A stretch of 64,000 nucleotides of DNA from Tautonia plasticadhaerens (GCF_007752535.1 NZ_CP036426.1:5642001-5706000); one strand, 5' to 3'; positions 48,520-57,693 are shown, counted from the stretch's first letter. Program-made: numbers and translations. Notes: generated from the letters alone by a model not told the origin.

Positions 48520-49161
48520 TCAGAGGCCGGAGCCGAACTCGGCGTCGCGATCGGCCGGGGCGTTCTGGGGACGGCCCTCGGACCGGGGGGCGACGTGCGG
48601 GCCACGGAGGACCGACTGCCCGCCCCGGGCGTGCTGGGTGTGGCTCCTCAGCGGGCCCCGACGCAGCGGCGGGCCCTGGGCCGAGGCCCCGGCCGGGCTC
48701 GAGGCCTCGTAGGGGTTGGCCGGGACCGTGTCGAAGTCCTCGTCGAAGTCGTCGTACCGGCAGGTGTAGCCCGGCATCTTCGAGCGCTCCAGCTCCTCGG
48801 CATAGTTGGCGAGCACGGAGGCCTGGATCTTCTCCCGGCAGGCCGAGTTGATCGGGTGGGCGATGTCGGCGTGCAGCTTGGCGCGGCCGTCGGCGTCGCG
48901 GAGCGCCCGGTTCTCGTCCAGTCGGGCGCCGCACTGGTTGCAGAACCGGGAGCGCAGGTGGTTCTTGGTGCCGCAGTGGTGGCAGCGGTCCGTCAGCTTG
49001 CGGGACGGCATGGCCACGAAGAAGCCCTTGGCCCCCTCGATGATCTTCAGGTCACGGATGACGAACATGTCGTCGAACGTGATGCTGCAGAAGGCCTGAA
49101 GCCGCTCGTTGCTGCCGGAGTTGTCCTCCATGAGCTTGATGCGCACTTCGGTGATTTCCAC
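48520..49161 (-). CDS. spoVG: SpoVG family protein with an inserted zinc ribbon (213 aa)
   Basis: GTG start at 49161 with AAAGGAG eight bases upstream, overlapping the ispE stop. Residues 1-57 are the first half of SpoVG (EITEVRIKL, FCSITFDDMFVIRDLKIIEG, FFVAMPSRK). Residues 97-125 are the second half (ADIAHPINSACREKIQASVL). Ordinary SpoVG, ~95 aa, has only a few residues between these. Here ~35 residues are inserted with a CxxC-x10-CxxC ribbon (C60, C63, C74, C77; CHHCGTKN and CNQCGARL). The last ~85 residues are a disordered tail. SpoVG proteins bind nucleic acids and regulate envelope or developmental genes in Firmicutes; the role here is unknown. The ispE-spoVG order resembles that of Bacillus. 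Confidence 0.9.
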   Translation of the reverse strand: MEITEVRIKLMEDNSGSNERLQAFCSITFDDMFVIRDLKIIEGAKGFFVAMPSRKLTDRCHHCGTKNHLRSRFCNQCGARLDENRALRDADGRAKLHADIAHPINSACREKIQASVLANYAEELERSKMPGYTCRYDDFDEDFDTVPANPYEASSPAGASAQGPPLRRGPLRSHTQHARGGQSVLRGPHVAPRSEGRPQNAPADRDAEFGSGL

Positions 49162-49173
49162 GGCCGTACTCCT

Positions 49174-50103
49174 TTACGCGGGGTGGGTATCTGGCTCAGG
49201 GACCGCACATCGGACGACCCGGATCGTCCCGATCCCGAGGTCGCCGAGCCGGCTGGCGGCGTCGGACGCCGCCTGGCGGTCGCGTGCGAGGCCGAAGTAG
49301 GCCGAGCCGCTGCCGCTCATCAGGTGTCCGTCAAGTGACGGAGTCAGGTCGATCAGGGCCGATCGGACCCGGCCCAGCGCCGGTTGGATCCGCTCGGCCA
49401 CGGGTTGGAGCCGGTTGTGGAGGCATCGCCCCAACCGGGCCGGGTCGCCGCTGAGGAACGCGTCGACGGCCGGCCCGATCGGCACGGGCCGATCCGGCGG
49501 GGTCAGCCCGGCGTAGACGTCCGGCGTGCGGACCCCCACGCTCGGGCAGACGAGGACCGCGTGGAATTCGGGCGGGGATGATTCCGGATGAGAGTCCAGG
49601 GGCTCCACGCGTTCGCCCCGGCCCCGGCAGACGGCCGCCGGGGCGTCGAGGAAGAAACTCACGTCGCTGCCGATCAGGCCGGCCAGCTCCCGGAGCCGGC
49701 CGGGCGGGGTGTCCAGCCCCCAGAGGCGATCCAGGGCGACCAGCGTCGCCGCCGCGTCGCTCGACCCGCCCCCCAGGCCCGCCTGCGACGGGATCGACTT
49801 CTCCAGCCGGATCCGGGCGCCGAGCGTCGGGGAGCGATCCGGACCGGCCTCCAGCCTGAGCCGCTCGGCCGCCTTCACCACGAGGTTCCCCGGGCCCGTC
49901 GGCAGCCCCGGGTCGTCGCACTCCAGCGCGATCCGACCCGAGTCGTCGGCGAGGAAGGAGAGCCGGTCGTGGAGATCGATGGCGACCATCAACGTCTCAA
50001 GTTCGTGGTAGCCGTCCGGGCGCCTGCCCAGGACCTCCAGGAAGAGATTCAGCTTCGCCGGCGCGAGGACCTGCACGCCTCCGGCGATCGGACGGATGAC
50101 CAT
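49174..50103 (-). CDS. ispE: 4-diphosphocytidyl-2-C-methyl-D-erythritol kinase
   Basis: 309 aa, a GHMP kinase of the MEP isoprenoid pathway. It phosphorylates CDP-methylerythritol at the 2-hydroxyl. I chose the ATG at 50103, since APAKLNLFLEVLGRRPDGYHE begins about 16 residues in; the upstream extension is low-complexity. SIPSQAGLGGGSSDAAATL is the ATP-binding GHMP loop, GSDVSFFL the substrate-site Asp segment, and LMSGSGSAYFGL the C-terminal GHMP motif. It is followed 12 nt later by spoVG, whose ribosome-binding site overlaps the ispE stop. Confidence 0.95.
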   Translation of the reverse strand: MVIRPIAGGVQVLAPAKLNLFLEVLGRRPDGYHELETLMVAIDLHDRLSFLADDSGRIALECDDPGLPTGPGNLVVKAAERLRLEAGPDRSPTLGARIRLEKSIPSQAGLGGGSSDAAATLVALDRLWGLDTPPGRLRELAGLIGSDVSFFLDAPAAVCRGRGERVEPLDSHPESSPPEFHAVLVCPSVGVRTPDVYAGLTPPDRPVPIGPAVDAFLSGDPARLGRCLHNRLQPVAERIQPALGRVRSALIDLTPSLDGHLMSGSGSAYFGLARDRQAASDAASRLGDLGIGTIRVVRCAVPEPDTHPA

Positions 50104-50440
50104 CGGGCCATACCCCGGGTGATGACCCCCCGGCGGAGGGCCGTCGGGGGGCTTGGCTTCGGGATCGTCTCGAAGGCCCCGTCGAGATCCGGCTCGACCG
50201 GGGCGGCCCCCGCGGGTTCGCCCGGCTGCCCCAGGCATCGCCAGAGGACCGCCCGATTTTCCGCCGCGTCGGGCCCCGGCGACTCGCGTCGACCGGCGGT
50301 CCCGTCTCGTTCGGCGGCCGTTCTATAACGATCCCCAGAACCCCGCAATATAGAAAAAGTACAATCTCGGATTCGTGATCCGGCAGGCGACGGCAATTTT
50401 TCCAAAGTCGTCGTCCGGGGGGATCACGAGGGTGGTACCG
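50104..50440. other. Intergenic region upstream of ispE with an AT-rich core
   Basis: About 337 bp. The stretch 50320-50400 is markedly AT-rich for this genome (TATAAC, ATATAGAAAAAG, CAATTTTTCC) and probably holds the ispE promoter on the minus strand. No hexamer pair with good spacing could be fixed. No gene is seen. Confidence 0.5.
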
Positions 50441-50959
50441 TCACTTCCCCGGGCCTGCGAGGCGATCGGCCTGGCGTCGGACCCGGTCCGCCTCCTGCCG
50501 CCGGCTCATCCCCTCGTAGCACGACGCAAGCCCTTCGGCCGCCTCGAAAAAGGGCTTGTTGCCGGGCAGCTTCCTCGGCAACCTGACCTCGACCGATTTG
50601 GGAAGGGCGCGCTCGACCAGCTCGAAGGCGTAGCCGAAGTGCCCCCGAGCGAGGTTGTAATCCTTGTCCGCCTCCAAGGCGATTTTCCCGAGGGCGACGT
50701 GGATCCAGAGGTTGTCGCCGCACCCTTCCAGGGCGAATCGCAGGGCATCCCGGGCCCCTTCGGGGTCCCCGGCCTTCCAGAGTTCCATCCCCTCCTCGTA
50801 GTCGGCCCGACGCTGGAGGACGCATCGGGGGTGAACCAGCTCGTAATCCGAGGAGCCGGGGATCTGGCTCAGGCCGATCTTCGCCTGGCGGCTGCCGGGC
50901 CGATCGGGCTCGCCGCCGGGGATCGGCGTCCCGTCTCCGTTGCGTCGGTGCTGAGTCAT
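50441..50959 (-). CDS. TPR-like hypothetical protein (172 aa)
   Basis: I chose the ATG at 50959 because GAGGAGG lies nine bases upstream; another ATG at 50968 touches that motif. The N-terminus is disordered. From about residue 45 the helices pair in a TPR-like way: YEEGMELWKAGDPEGARDAL, then DNLWIHVALGKIALEADKDY and FFEAAEGLASCYEGMSR. No catalytic motif or membrane segment. Probably a protein-interaction module. It is divergent from htpG across ~270 bp. Confidence 0.75.
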   Translation of the reverse strand: MTQHRRNGDGTPIPGGEPDRPGSRQAKIGLSQIPGSSDYELVHPRCVLQRRADYEEGMELWKAGDPEGARDALRFALEGCGDNLWIHVALGKIALEADKDYNLARGHFGYAFELVERALPKSVEVRLPRKLPGNKPFFEAAEGLASCYEGMSRRQEADRVRRQADRLAGPGK

Positions 50960-51145
50960 CTGCGGCATCCTCCTCGGGATCCGGACCCGACCTGGGGTGC
51001 AAAGGGATGTCCCGTATCGTACGCCGGGACGCCCCCCGACGACAGGGACCGCCCGGGCCTCGCCTGTCATTCTGGCAGGGGGTCGATCCCGGGTCGATCT
51101 CCGTAAGACCTTGCTTGAAAATCACTTCAGCGATTTATTGAGTTC

Positions 51146-51160
51146 TGGCACGGGTCCTGC
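51146..51160 (+). promoter_or_regulatory. Candidate sigma54 (-24/-12) promoter for htpG
   Basis: TGGCACGGGTCCTGC matches the TGGCACG-N4-TTGC consensus at every position but one, with the invariant GG and GC at the correct spacing. Transcription would start near 51172, giving a ~56-nt leader. A weaker sigma70-like pair (TTGCTT 51111, TTTATT 51134) lies just upstream. No CIRCE element is present. Confidence 0.55.
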
Positions 51161-51227
51161 CCTGCGTTGGCGCCTGAGGCGCCGAGCGATCGGCCACCGT
51201 CGGGGACTTCGAGGGGGACATCGGGCC

Positions 51228-53108
51228 ATGTCGACGTCGATCCGGGAGCCCGAGCAGTTCGCGTTCCGGGCCGAGATCACCCAACTGCTCCACTTGCTCG
51301 CCCATTCGCTCTACCAGAGCCGGGAGATCGCGCTCCGGGAGCTGATCTCCAACGCCTCCGACGCGCTGGACAAGATGCGGTACGTCGCCCTGACCGAGGA
51401 GGGCTACCGCGACCAGGCCGAGGGGCTGGGCATCCGGCTCGAAGGCCGGGACGACACCCGGGACCTGGTCGTCCGGGACAACGGCGTCGGCATGACCCGG
51501 GAGGAGCTGGTCGAGAACCTCGGGACGATCGCCCGGAGCGGGTCCCTGGAGTTCCTGAAGAACCTGGGAGAGTCCAAGGCGGATCTCTCGCTGATCGGCC
51601 AGTTCGGGGTCGGCTTCTACTCCGCCTTCATGCTGGCCGACCACGTGACCGTCCGGACCCGGAGCTACCGGGAGGGTCAGGGCCACGAGTGGCGTTCGGA
51701 CGGCACCGGGCAATTCGAGATCCGGGCGATCGACAAGGAGGACCGCGGCACCGAGGTGATCCTCCACCTCAAGGACGACCTCCGGGATCTGACCAAGGAC
51801 TACCGGATCAAGGGGGTGGTCCGCACCTATTCCCGGTTCATCCCGCACCCGATCCGCGTCGGCGACGAGGTCGTCAACGACGTGAGGCCGATCTGGGTCG
51901 AGCCCAAGGGCCAGGTCGGCGACGAGCAGCACGCGCAGTTCTACCAGCACCTCGCGCACCGGGCCGACGAGGCCCCGCTCTGGCACCTGCACCTGGCCGT
52001 CGATTCGCCGATCCAGTTCCGGGCCGTGCTGTATTGCCCCCGGACCAACGTCGAGCGCCTCGGCTTCGGCCGGTCCGAGCACGGCCTGAACCTGCTGGCC
52101 CGCCGCGTCCTGGTCCGGGACGACTGCCGGGACCTGCTGCCGGAGTACCTCCGGTTCCTCTACGGATTGGTCGACAGCGAGGACCTGCCGCTGAACGTCT
52201 CCCGGGAGACGTTGCAGGACAACACCGTCATCCGCCGGATCCGGGGCGCGCTGACCAAATCCGTCTTCGACCGCCTGGAGAAGCTCTCGGCCGACGATGC
52301 CGAGGCCTTCCGCACCTTCTACGACCAGTTCGGCCCGATCTTGAAGGAAGGGGTGGTGTCCGAGGCCGAGCATCGGGACCGGATCGCCCCGCTGCTCCGG
52401 TTCGCCTCCTCCCGGGACGAGTCGGGCAAGGAGACGACCTCGTTGAAGGAGTACGCCTCCCGCTGCCAGGAGGGCCAGAAGGCGATCTACTACCTGGGCG
52501 GCCCGGATCTGGCCTCGGTCCGCAAGTGCCCCAACCTCGAGATCTTCCGGCGCCGGGGGATCGAGGTCCTGTACCTCACCGACCCGATCGACGAGTTCGT
52601 GATGGCCTCGCTCGGCACCTTCGGGGGGAAGGAGCTGCGGTCGATCGACTCCGGGGACCTCGAACTCCCCGGCCCCGAGATCGAGACCCCGTCCGCCGAG
52701 GCCGGCGGCTCCGGCTTCTCCCGGGTCCTGGAGCTGTTCCGGGCCGCCCTGGGGGACCGCGTGGCCGAGGTCCGGGAGTCGAAGCGGCTCACCGACAGCC
52801 CCTGCTGCCTGGTCAACGCCTCGGGGGGGTTGAGCACCCAGATGCAACGCATCCTCCGCCAGGCCAACCGGGACTTCCCCGCCATCGGCCGGGTCCTGGA
52901 AGTGAACCCCGACGCCGCGCTCATCAAGCGGCTCGCCGAACTCTCGGCCAACCCGGCGAACGACCCGTTCGTCTCCTCCTGCGGCGTCCAGCTCTGGTCC
53001 AACGCGATGGCGATCGAGGGGACGCTCGCCGACCCCGAGGAGATGGTCGCCCGGGTCCAGGACCTGATGGAGCAGGCGGCGGCCGGCAAGTCGGCGATCA
53101 TCCGGTGA
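51228..53108 (+). CDS. htpG: Molecular chaperone HtpG (Hsp90)
   Basis: 626 aa, the usual bacterial Hsp90 length. Start at 51228 (MSTSIREPEQFAFRAEI), with GAGGGGG ~11 nt upstream. The GHKL ATPase domain has ELISNASDALDKMRY, VVRDNGVGMTREEL, LGTIARSGS and GQFGVGFYSAFM. The middle domain has the catalytic-loop Arg in LPLNVSRETLQDN, and the C-terminal dimerisation domain is complete (NPDAALIKRLAEL). Cytosolic homodimeric chaperone. It appears to be transcribed alone, since a hairpin follows the stop. Confidence 0.97.
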   Translation: MSTSIREPEQFAFRAEITQLLHLLAHSLYQSREIALRELISNASDALDKMRYVALTEEGYRDQAEGLGIRLEGRDDTRDLVVRDNGVGMTREELVENLGTIARSGSLEFLKNLGESKADLSLIGQFGVGFYSAFMLADHVTVRTRSYREGQGHEWRSDGTGQFEIRAIDKEDRGTEVILHLKDDLRDLTKDYRIKGVVRTYSRFIPHPIRVGDEVVNDVRPIWVEPKGQVGDEQHAQFYQHLAHRADEAPLWHLHLAVDSPIQFRAVLYCPRTNVERLGFGRSEHGLNLLARRVLVRDDCRDLLPEYLRFLYGLVDSEDLPLNVSRETLQDNTVIRRIRGALTKSVFDRLEKLSADDAEAFRTFYDQFGPILKEGVVSEAEHRDRIAPLLRFASSRDESGKETTSLKEYASRCQEGQKAIYYLGGPDLASVRKCPNLEIFRRRGIEVLYLTDPIDEFVMASLGTFGGKELRSIDSGDLELPGPEIETPSAEAGGSGFSRVLELFRAALGDRVAEVRESKRLTDSPCCLVNASGGLSTQMQRILRQANRDFPAIGRVLEVNPDAALIKRLAELSANPANDPFVSSCGVQLWSNAMAIEGTLADPEEMVARVQDLMEQAAAGKSAIIR

Positions 53109-53123
53109 ATGGGACGGGCGGCG

Positions 53124-53150
53124 TCCCCCCGGCCTGATTCGCCGGGGGGA
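53124..53150 (+). terminator. Hairpin after htpG
   Basis: TCCCCCCGGC (53124-53133) pairs with GCCGGGGGGA (53141-53150) over 10 bp with a 7-nt loop, 16 nt after the htpG stop. No T-run follows, so termination efficiency is uncertain. Confidence 0.45.
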
Positions 53151-53283
53151 GTCGCCGGGAAACCTCGACTCCCCCGGGGTCCTGCCCCTCGCCTATGATT
53201 GGGTTCGTGGCGACGCTTCGGCCGGATCGGGGACGATTCGCACCCCGATCGGGGCCGGGCGAGGCATCGGGGACGAGTCGAGG

Positions 53284-53625
53284 ATGAACCGGGTCTTCCT
53301 GCTGATCGTCGGGCTGACGGCGAGCAACGTCTTCATGACGATCGCCTGGTACGGGCACCTGAAGCATTTCAAGGGCCGCCCCTGGCTGATCGCCGCGCTG
53401 GTGAGCTGGCTGATCGCCTTCTTCGAGTACCTGATCCAGGTCCCGAGCAACCGGGTCGGCCACGAGGTCCTGAACGTCGGCCAGCTGAAGATCATCCAGG
53501 AGGTGATCACCCTCAGCGTCTTCGTGCCCTTCGCCCTGTTCTACCTCGGCGAGCCGATCCGCCTGAATTACCTCTGGGCGGGATTCTGCCTGCTGGGCGC
53601 CGTCTATTTCATCTTCCGGGCCTGA
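53284..53625 (+). CDS. DUF486/DMT-family small membrane protein (113 aa)
   Basis: Four membrane helices: about 5-23 (LLIVGLTASNVFMTIAWYG), 33-50, 72-90 (VITLSVFVPFALFYL) and 95-112. The signature FFEYLIQVPSNRVGHEV is typical of DUF486 proteins, a branch of the drug/metabolite transporter fold. Transport substrate unknown. It precedes a lipase-like gene by 46 nt on the same strand. Confidence 0.9.
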   Translation: MNRVFLLIVGLTASNVFMTIAWYGHLKHFKGRPWLIAALVSWLIAFFEYLIQVPSNRVGHEVLNVGQLKIIQEVITLSVFVPFALFYLGEPIRLNYLWAGFCLLGAVYFIFRA

Positions 53626-53671
53626 CCCCGGGCCGAGGGCCCCGCCGGTCGACCACGCAGGACCCCGCGCC

Positions 53672-54949
53672 ATGCCGCTGCTGACGCTCCTGATCGCCGC
53701 CGCCCTCCCGATCGGCCCGACCGGGGACGATCGGGCGACCCTCCGGGTGAGCGTGCCGCTGGACGACTCGGGAGAGGTCGACCTGTCGGGCCTCGTCTCG
53801 GCGCTCGCCCGGGAGGCCGGCATCGGCGACCCGTTCGGCGCCGACCCGGGCCGGCCTCGGGGGCCCATGCTTCCCGTCTCGGGCCTGGCGGGTTCGCTCA
53901 CCCGGACGCTCCTGGAGGAGACGCTCGGCCCGGGCCTCTCCATCGAGGTCGGAGATGGGTCGATGGCGGTGATCGTGACGGGGGACGAGGCGGAGCTGGG
54001 CGGGAAGATCGGCTCCCTGACCGCCCGGACCCGGGCGGCCCTGGAGCGCCAGCCCCGGACCGGGTTCTTCGTCCGGCCCTCTTACCATGCGAACGACCCG
54101 ACCCGGCCGACGGTCTGCCTCGTCCACGGCATCAACTCGCACTCCGGCTCCTTCGTCCACCTGATCCCGGTGCTGGAGCGGGCCGGATACGGCGTGGTCG
54201 TCTACGACTACCCGTTCAACCGGGATCTCGACGAGACGGCCCCCGCCTTCGTCGAGGCCTGGCTCGCGTTCCGGGCCGAGTCCGGCGACCGGCTCCCCTG
54301 GGCCATCCTCTCGCACTCGATGGGGGCCCTGCTGGCCCGGACCTACGTGGAAGGGGAGTCGTATCGGGGGGACGTGGCCGCCATGATCCTCATCGGCCCC
54401 CCGAACCGGGGGTCGGCGCTGGCCAGGGGCCAGGGGGTCCTCCAGTGGATCGACGGCCTCAAGGCGACCAGGGACGACCGGGGACGAGCCCTCGCCTCGA
54501 TCGGCGACGGCATCGGCGAGGCGGCCGAGGACCTGGAGCCGGGCAGCGCCTTCCTCGAGCGATTGGGGGCGTCGGGGCCCCGGGAGGGGGTGCCCTACTA
54601 CATCCTCGCCGGCGACGTCGGCTTCCTCTCGGCCCGGGCCAGGGAGCGGATCGAGTCGCAATACGCCCTCGTCGGGCGACGGGCGGGGCTGCTCGGCGGG
54701 CTCGCAGGGATGCTCGTCGGCGACCTGCCCGAGGTGCTCGACGTGCTGGCCGACGGCACCGGGGACGGCGCGGTGGCCGTCTCCTCGACCCTGCTCGACG
54801 GCGCCGCCGAGCACGTCGTCCTCCACGTCAACCACGTCGAGCTGATCCGGGGCCCCCTGTTCTTCCCCAACCCCGGGCCGGTCGCGTGCGCCCCGATCGT
54901 CCTCCGGTGGCTGGGAGAAGTCTTCGACGAGGGCCCGGCGCAACGCTGA
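53672..54949 (+). CDS. Exported lipase-like alpha/beta hydrolase (425 aa)
   Basis: The first ~15 residues (MPLLTLLIAAALPIG) form a short signal peptide. A ~120-residue N-terminal region of unknown fold precedes the hydrolase core. VCLVHGINSHSGSFVHLIP is the oxyanion region, ILSHSMGALLARTYV the nucleophile elbow (Ser in SHSMG) and VNHVELIRG the probable catalytic His. IGPPNRGSALARGQG is reminiscent of bacterial lipases and PGAP1-like esterases. Substrate unknown, probably an ester or acyl lipid outside the cytoplasm. Confidence 0.85.
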   Translation: MPLLTLLIAAALPIGPTGDDRATLRVSVPLDDSGEVDLSGLVSALAREAGIGDPFGADPGRPRGPMLPVSGLAGSLTRTLLEETLGPGLSIEVGDGSMAVIVTGDEAELGGKIGSLTARTRAALERQPRTGFFVRPSYHANDPTRPTVCLVHGINSHSGSFVHLIPVLERAGYGVVVYDYPFNRDLDETAPAFVEAWLAFRAESGDRLPWAILSHSMGALLARTYVEGESYRGDVAAMILIGPPNRGSALARGQGVLQWIDGLKATRDDRGRALASIGDGIGEAAEDLEPGSAFLERLGASGPREGVPYYILAGDVGFLSARARERIESQYALVGRRAGLLGGLAGMLVGDLPEVLDVLADGTGDGAVAVSSTLLDGAAEHVVLHVNHVELIRGPLFFPNPGPVACAPIVLRWLGEVFDEGPAQR

Positions 54950-54999
54950 TCGCCGCGCCGGGCCCTCCTCGAATCGGTCGGACGGGGGGGCCGCCCCGG

Positions 55000-56931
55000 T
55001 CAATCCCCGGGGGGGACGCGGGCCTCGGCCGGTTCCCCAGGAGGGCCCGCCTCGGAGGCCTTGCGGGCCTCCTCCCGCTTCCAACGCTCGACCGCCTTGT
55101 TGAAGTTCCGGGCGATGAACAGGAAGGCGAACGTCACCGGGATCATGACCGCCGCCTCCAGGGCGAAGTACACCCAGGCCGGCATCGTCGGGTAGAGCGG
55201 GGTGATCCCCAGGTTGATCATGTTCCCGAGGTAGACCGTCAGCAGGAAGCACCCGGTCACGAACCCCTTCATCGTCGCCGGGGCCGCCGCGAAGGCCAGC
55301 TCCAGGCCGACGACAGAGATGCACAGCTCGGCGACCGTGACGATCACATACGCGAACACCTGCCAGAGCACCGAGGGCTTCGGCAGCGGCGCGATCTCGG
55401 GGTACTTCGCCTCCAGGGCGGCCAGGATCTCCGGCCCGTCGATCTCCGGCCGGACGACGTTCGGATATCGGGCCCGCAGGGCCTCCTCGACCCCCGACGC
55501 CCCGCCCCCGGCGAAGGCGATCCGATCGGCCTCCTGCGGGAAGGGAAGTCCGGCCACCTCATCCGTCGATTGGGCCGACGCGACCCGGCCCTCTGGGTCC
55601 CCCCCGGTCGCCCGGATCTGGGCCTCAATCTTCGCCCGGGCGTCGGCGTCCAGCGCCACGAAGTCGTAGCCGTCGGCGGCGTAGTTGGCGTAGATGCCCT
55701 CGGGAGAGAGCGGCAACTGGGGGACGAAGACCACCTTCGAGGGGTCGCTGATCTCCAGGCCCGCCACGTCGGCCACCGTGTCGATCCGGCTCATCCCCCC
55801 CGGGCCCGACTCGGCGATCGTCCGGACCTCGGGCGTGGCCTCGTCGTCGATCAGGACGAAGTGGTACCCGTCGTCGGCCAGCTCGTGCAGGGTCCGGTTC
55901 GCCAGGAAGGCCGGGACGGCCATGATCGCCATGCTCAGCCCGGTGCAGACGAAGCCGACGGTCATCTTGTCCGTCGCCCGCAGCGGCATCCCGGCCGAGG
56001 CGAAGGCGCGCCAGGTCAGGGTCACGATCGGCAGCAGGGCCAGCACGAAGACCGGGTTGAACCCCTGCACGCCGTCCGGGGCGATGGCGAACCCGAAGAT
56101 GTCCAGGTCCAGCAGGTCCCGGGCGAAGAGGGTCCAGGTGCTGGCCTGCTGGTCGAAGATGCTCCAGAAGAAGCAGATCACGAAGAAGAGGCCGAAGATC
56201 CGGCCCACGACCTCCCGCTTCTGGGCCCGCTCCTCCGGCGTCGACGGACGGCGCTCGATCACCTCCACCGCGTAGTACTTCTTCCCCATCGCGAAGAAGA
56301 TGAACGCCATCGCCATCAGGCCCGCCGGGAAGAGGAAGGCGATCGCGTAGCCGAATTCGTTGCGGAGCGCCGGCAGGGCGAAGGTGGAGATGGCCGAGCC
56401 GATGTTGATCGCCCCGTAGTAGATCGCGAAGGCGTCGCTGCGGAGCTGCTCCTGGCCCGGCCGCTTCTGGTCGTAGGTCAGCCCCATGAGCGTGGAGATG
56501 TTCGGCTTGATCACGCCGCTGCCCATCGCCAGCAGGGCCAGGGCGAAGATCAGGAAGGGGATCGTCTCCACGCCGAGGATGACGTGCCCCATGATGTAGG
56601 GGACCGAGAAGCCGACGATCGTCCAGTACTTGCCGAAGTAGTTGTCCGCGACGTAGCCGCCGATCAGGGGGAGGAAGTAGCAGGCGCCGATGAACAGGCT
56701 CATCCCGACCGCCGCGACCGAGTCCCCCAGGCCGAGCTGCGTGGACATGTACAGCAGCAGGATCGCCCGCATCCCGTAATACGAACTGCGTTCGGCCAGC
56801 TCCCCCCAGAAGATGAACCAGAACCCCCGGGGGTGCTGGGCCAAATATCCGAGGACGCCGCCCCCCGAGCCCTCGGCCCGATTGCCGTCGCCGTTCTCCG
56901 AGGCGGCGCCCGGGTACGATTCGTCGCTCAT
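55000..56931 (-). CDS. POT-family proton-dependent peptide transporter with a large insertion (643 aa)
   Basis: Imports di/tripeptides with protons across the inner membrane. WGELAERSSYYGMRAILLLY holds the ExxER-type proton-coupling motif of the first helix, and the POT signature lies in GSGVIKPNISTLMG and RSDAFAIYYGAINIGS. Twelve or more membrane helices are visible. A normal POT is ~480-520 aa. Here ~160 soluble residues (about 350-515, including DDGYHFVLIDDEA and YAADGYDFVALDADA) interrupt the helices. The insert's function is unknown. The gene converges on the lipase-like gene. Confidence 0.9.
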   Translation of the reverse strand: MSDESYPGAASENGDGNRAEGSGGGVLGYLAQHPRGFWFIFWGELAERSSYYGMRAILLLYMSTQLGLGDSVAAVGMSLFIGACYFLPLIGGYVADNYFGKYWTIVGFSVPYIMGHVILGVETIPFLIFALALLAMGSGVIKPNISTLMGLTYDQKRPGQEQLRSDAFAIYYGAINIGSAISTFALPALRNEFGYAIAFLFPAGLMAMAFIFFAMGKKYYAVEVIERRPSTPEERAQKREVVGRIFGLFFVICFFWSIFDQQASTWTLFARDLLDLDIFGFAIAPDGVQGFNPVFVLALLPIVTLTWRAFASAGMPLRATDKMTVGFVCTGLSMAIMAVPAFLANRTLHELADDGYHFVLIDDEATPEVRTIAESGPGGMSRIDTVADVAGLEISDPSKVVFVPQLPLSPEGIYANYAADGYDFVALDADARAKIEAQIRATGGDPEGRVASAQSTDEVAGLPFPQEADRIAFAGGGASGVEEALRARYPNVVRPEIDGPEILAALEAKYPEIAPLPKPSVLWQVFAYVIVTVAELCISVVGLELAFAAAPATMKGFVTGCFLLTVYLGNMINLGITPLYPTMPAWVYFALEAAVMIPVTFAFLFIARNFNKAVERWKREEARKASEAGPPGEPAEARVPPGD

Positions 56932-57424
56932 CAGTCACCTCCGGTGGTCGCGGCGCCCGAGCGGTCGGCGTCGGCCGGGGCCCGGTCGTCGGGCCGGCTC
57001 GGGGGGGGGAACGGTGGTCGCTCGGGTCGGGGGACGGTCGCAGGAGGGCGGGGCCCTCGGGCGTCGGAACGGCCCGGAGAGGAGGGGGCCCGACCCCGGC
57101 GGGGAGGCCGGATCGACCGACCGGCGTATCCTCCCAGAAGCCCGATGTGATTGCCAGGTCGTCCCGTCCCCGCCGACCTACCGATGCCCGACAGCCGGGC
57201 CCTTACGCCGACTCCCGGCCTTCGAGTATCGTGCTCCCCTGGCCGACCCGACGACCGGCCCATTTCTCGTCACCAGGAATCGCCATTTCCTCGATACTTT
57301 AGCAAGGGTGTTGCTCCCGTCGCGTGCCGTCCCGCCCGCTCGCCGAGAAGTCCGGGGCCCGTCGGACGCGATCCGGTGCTCCCGCCCCCGAGGGAAACGG
57401 CATCCCCGATCGTCCCCCGGTCGA

Positions 57425-57544
57425 TTCCCCGAAACAAACCCGATCGAATGGCGAAACTTATTCTCGGAAAAAGGTTTGCGGAAAATGGCTCCGGCGCACC
57501 GGAGGCGCACCCAAGGCGCACGGGGGGCGCACCGGCTGCGCACG
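57425..57544. repeat. Repeat block A: TTCCCCGAAACAAAC plus five 11-bp GGCGCACC units
   Basis: The 15-bp element is at 57425-57439. GGCGCACC-like units begin at 57493, 57504, 57515, 57526 and 57537, exactly 11 bp apart (the third and fifth are variants). One helical turn separates each copy, so all would face the same side of the DNA. Confidence 0.8.
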
Positions 57545-57693
57545 CCGGTGTCCCCGGGCGCGTTGCGTCATCCCCCCTCCCCCATCCGGCAGGATCGGGT
57601 GCGCCCCGGTTCGGGGAGGGGCTGGGCCCCGTCGCCCCGCCCCCGACCCCCGATCGTCGCCCGCAACCTGATCGCCCGGGGGGGACAGGGCAT

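Noticed and set aside
50960-51227. Search for a CIRCE heat-shock operator upstream of htpG
   Set aside because: No TTAGCACTC-N9-GAGTGCTAA inverted repeat or near match is present.
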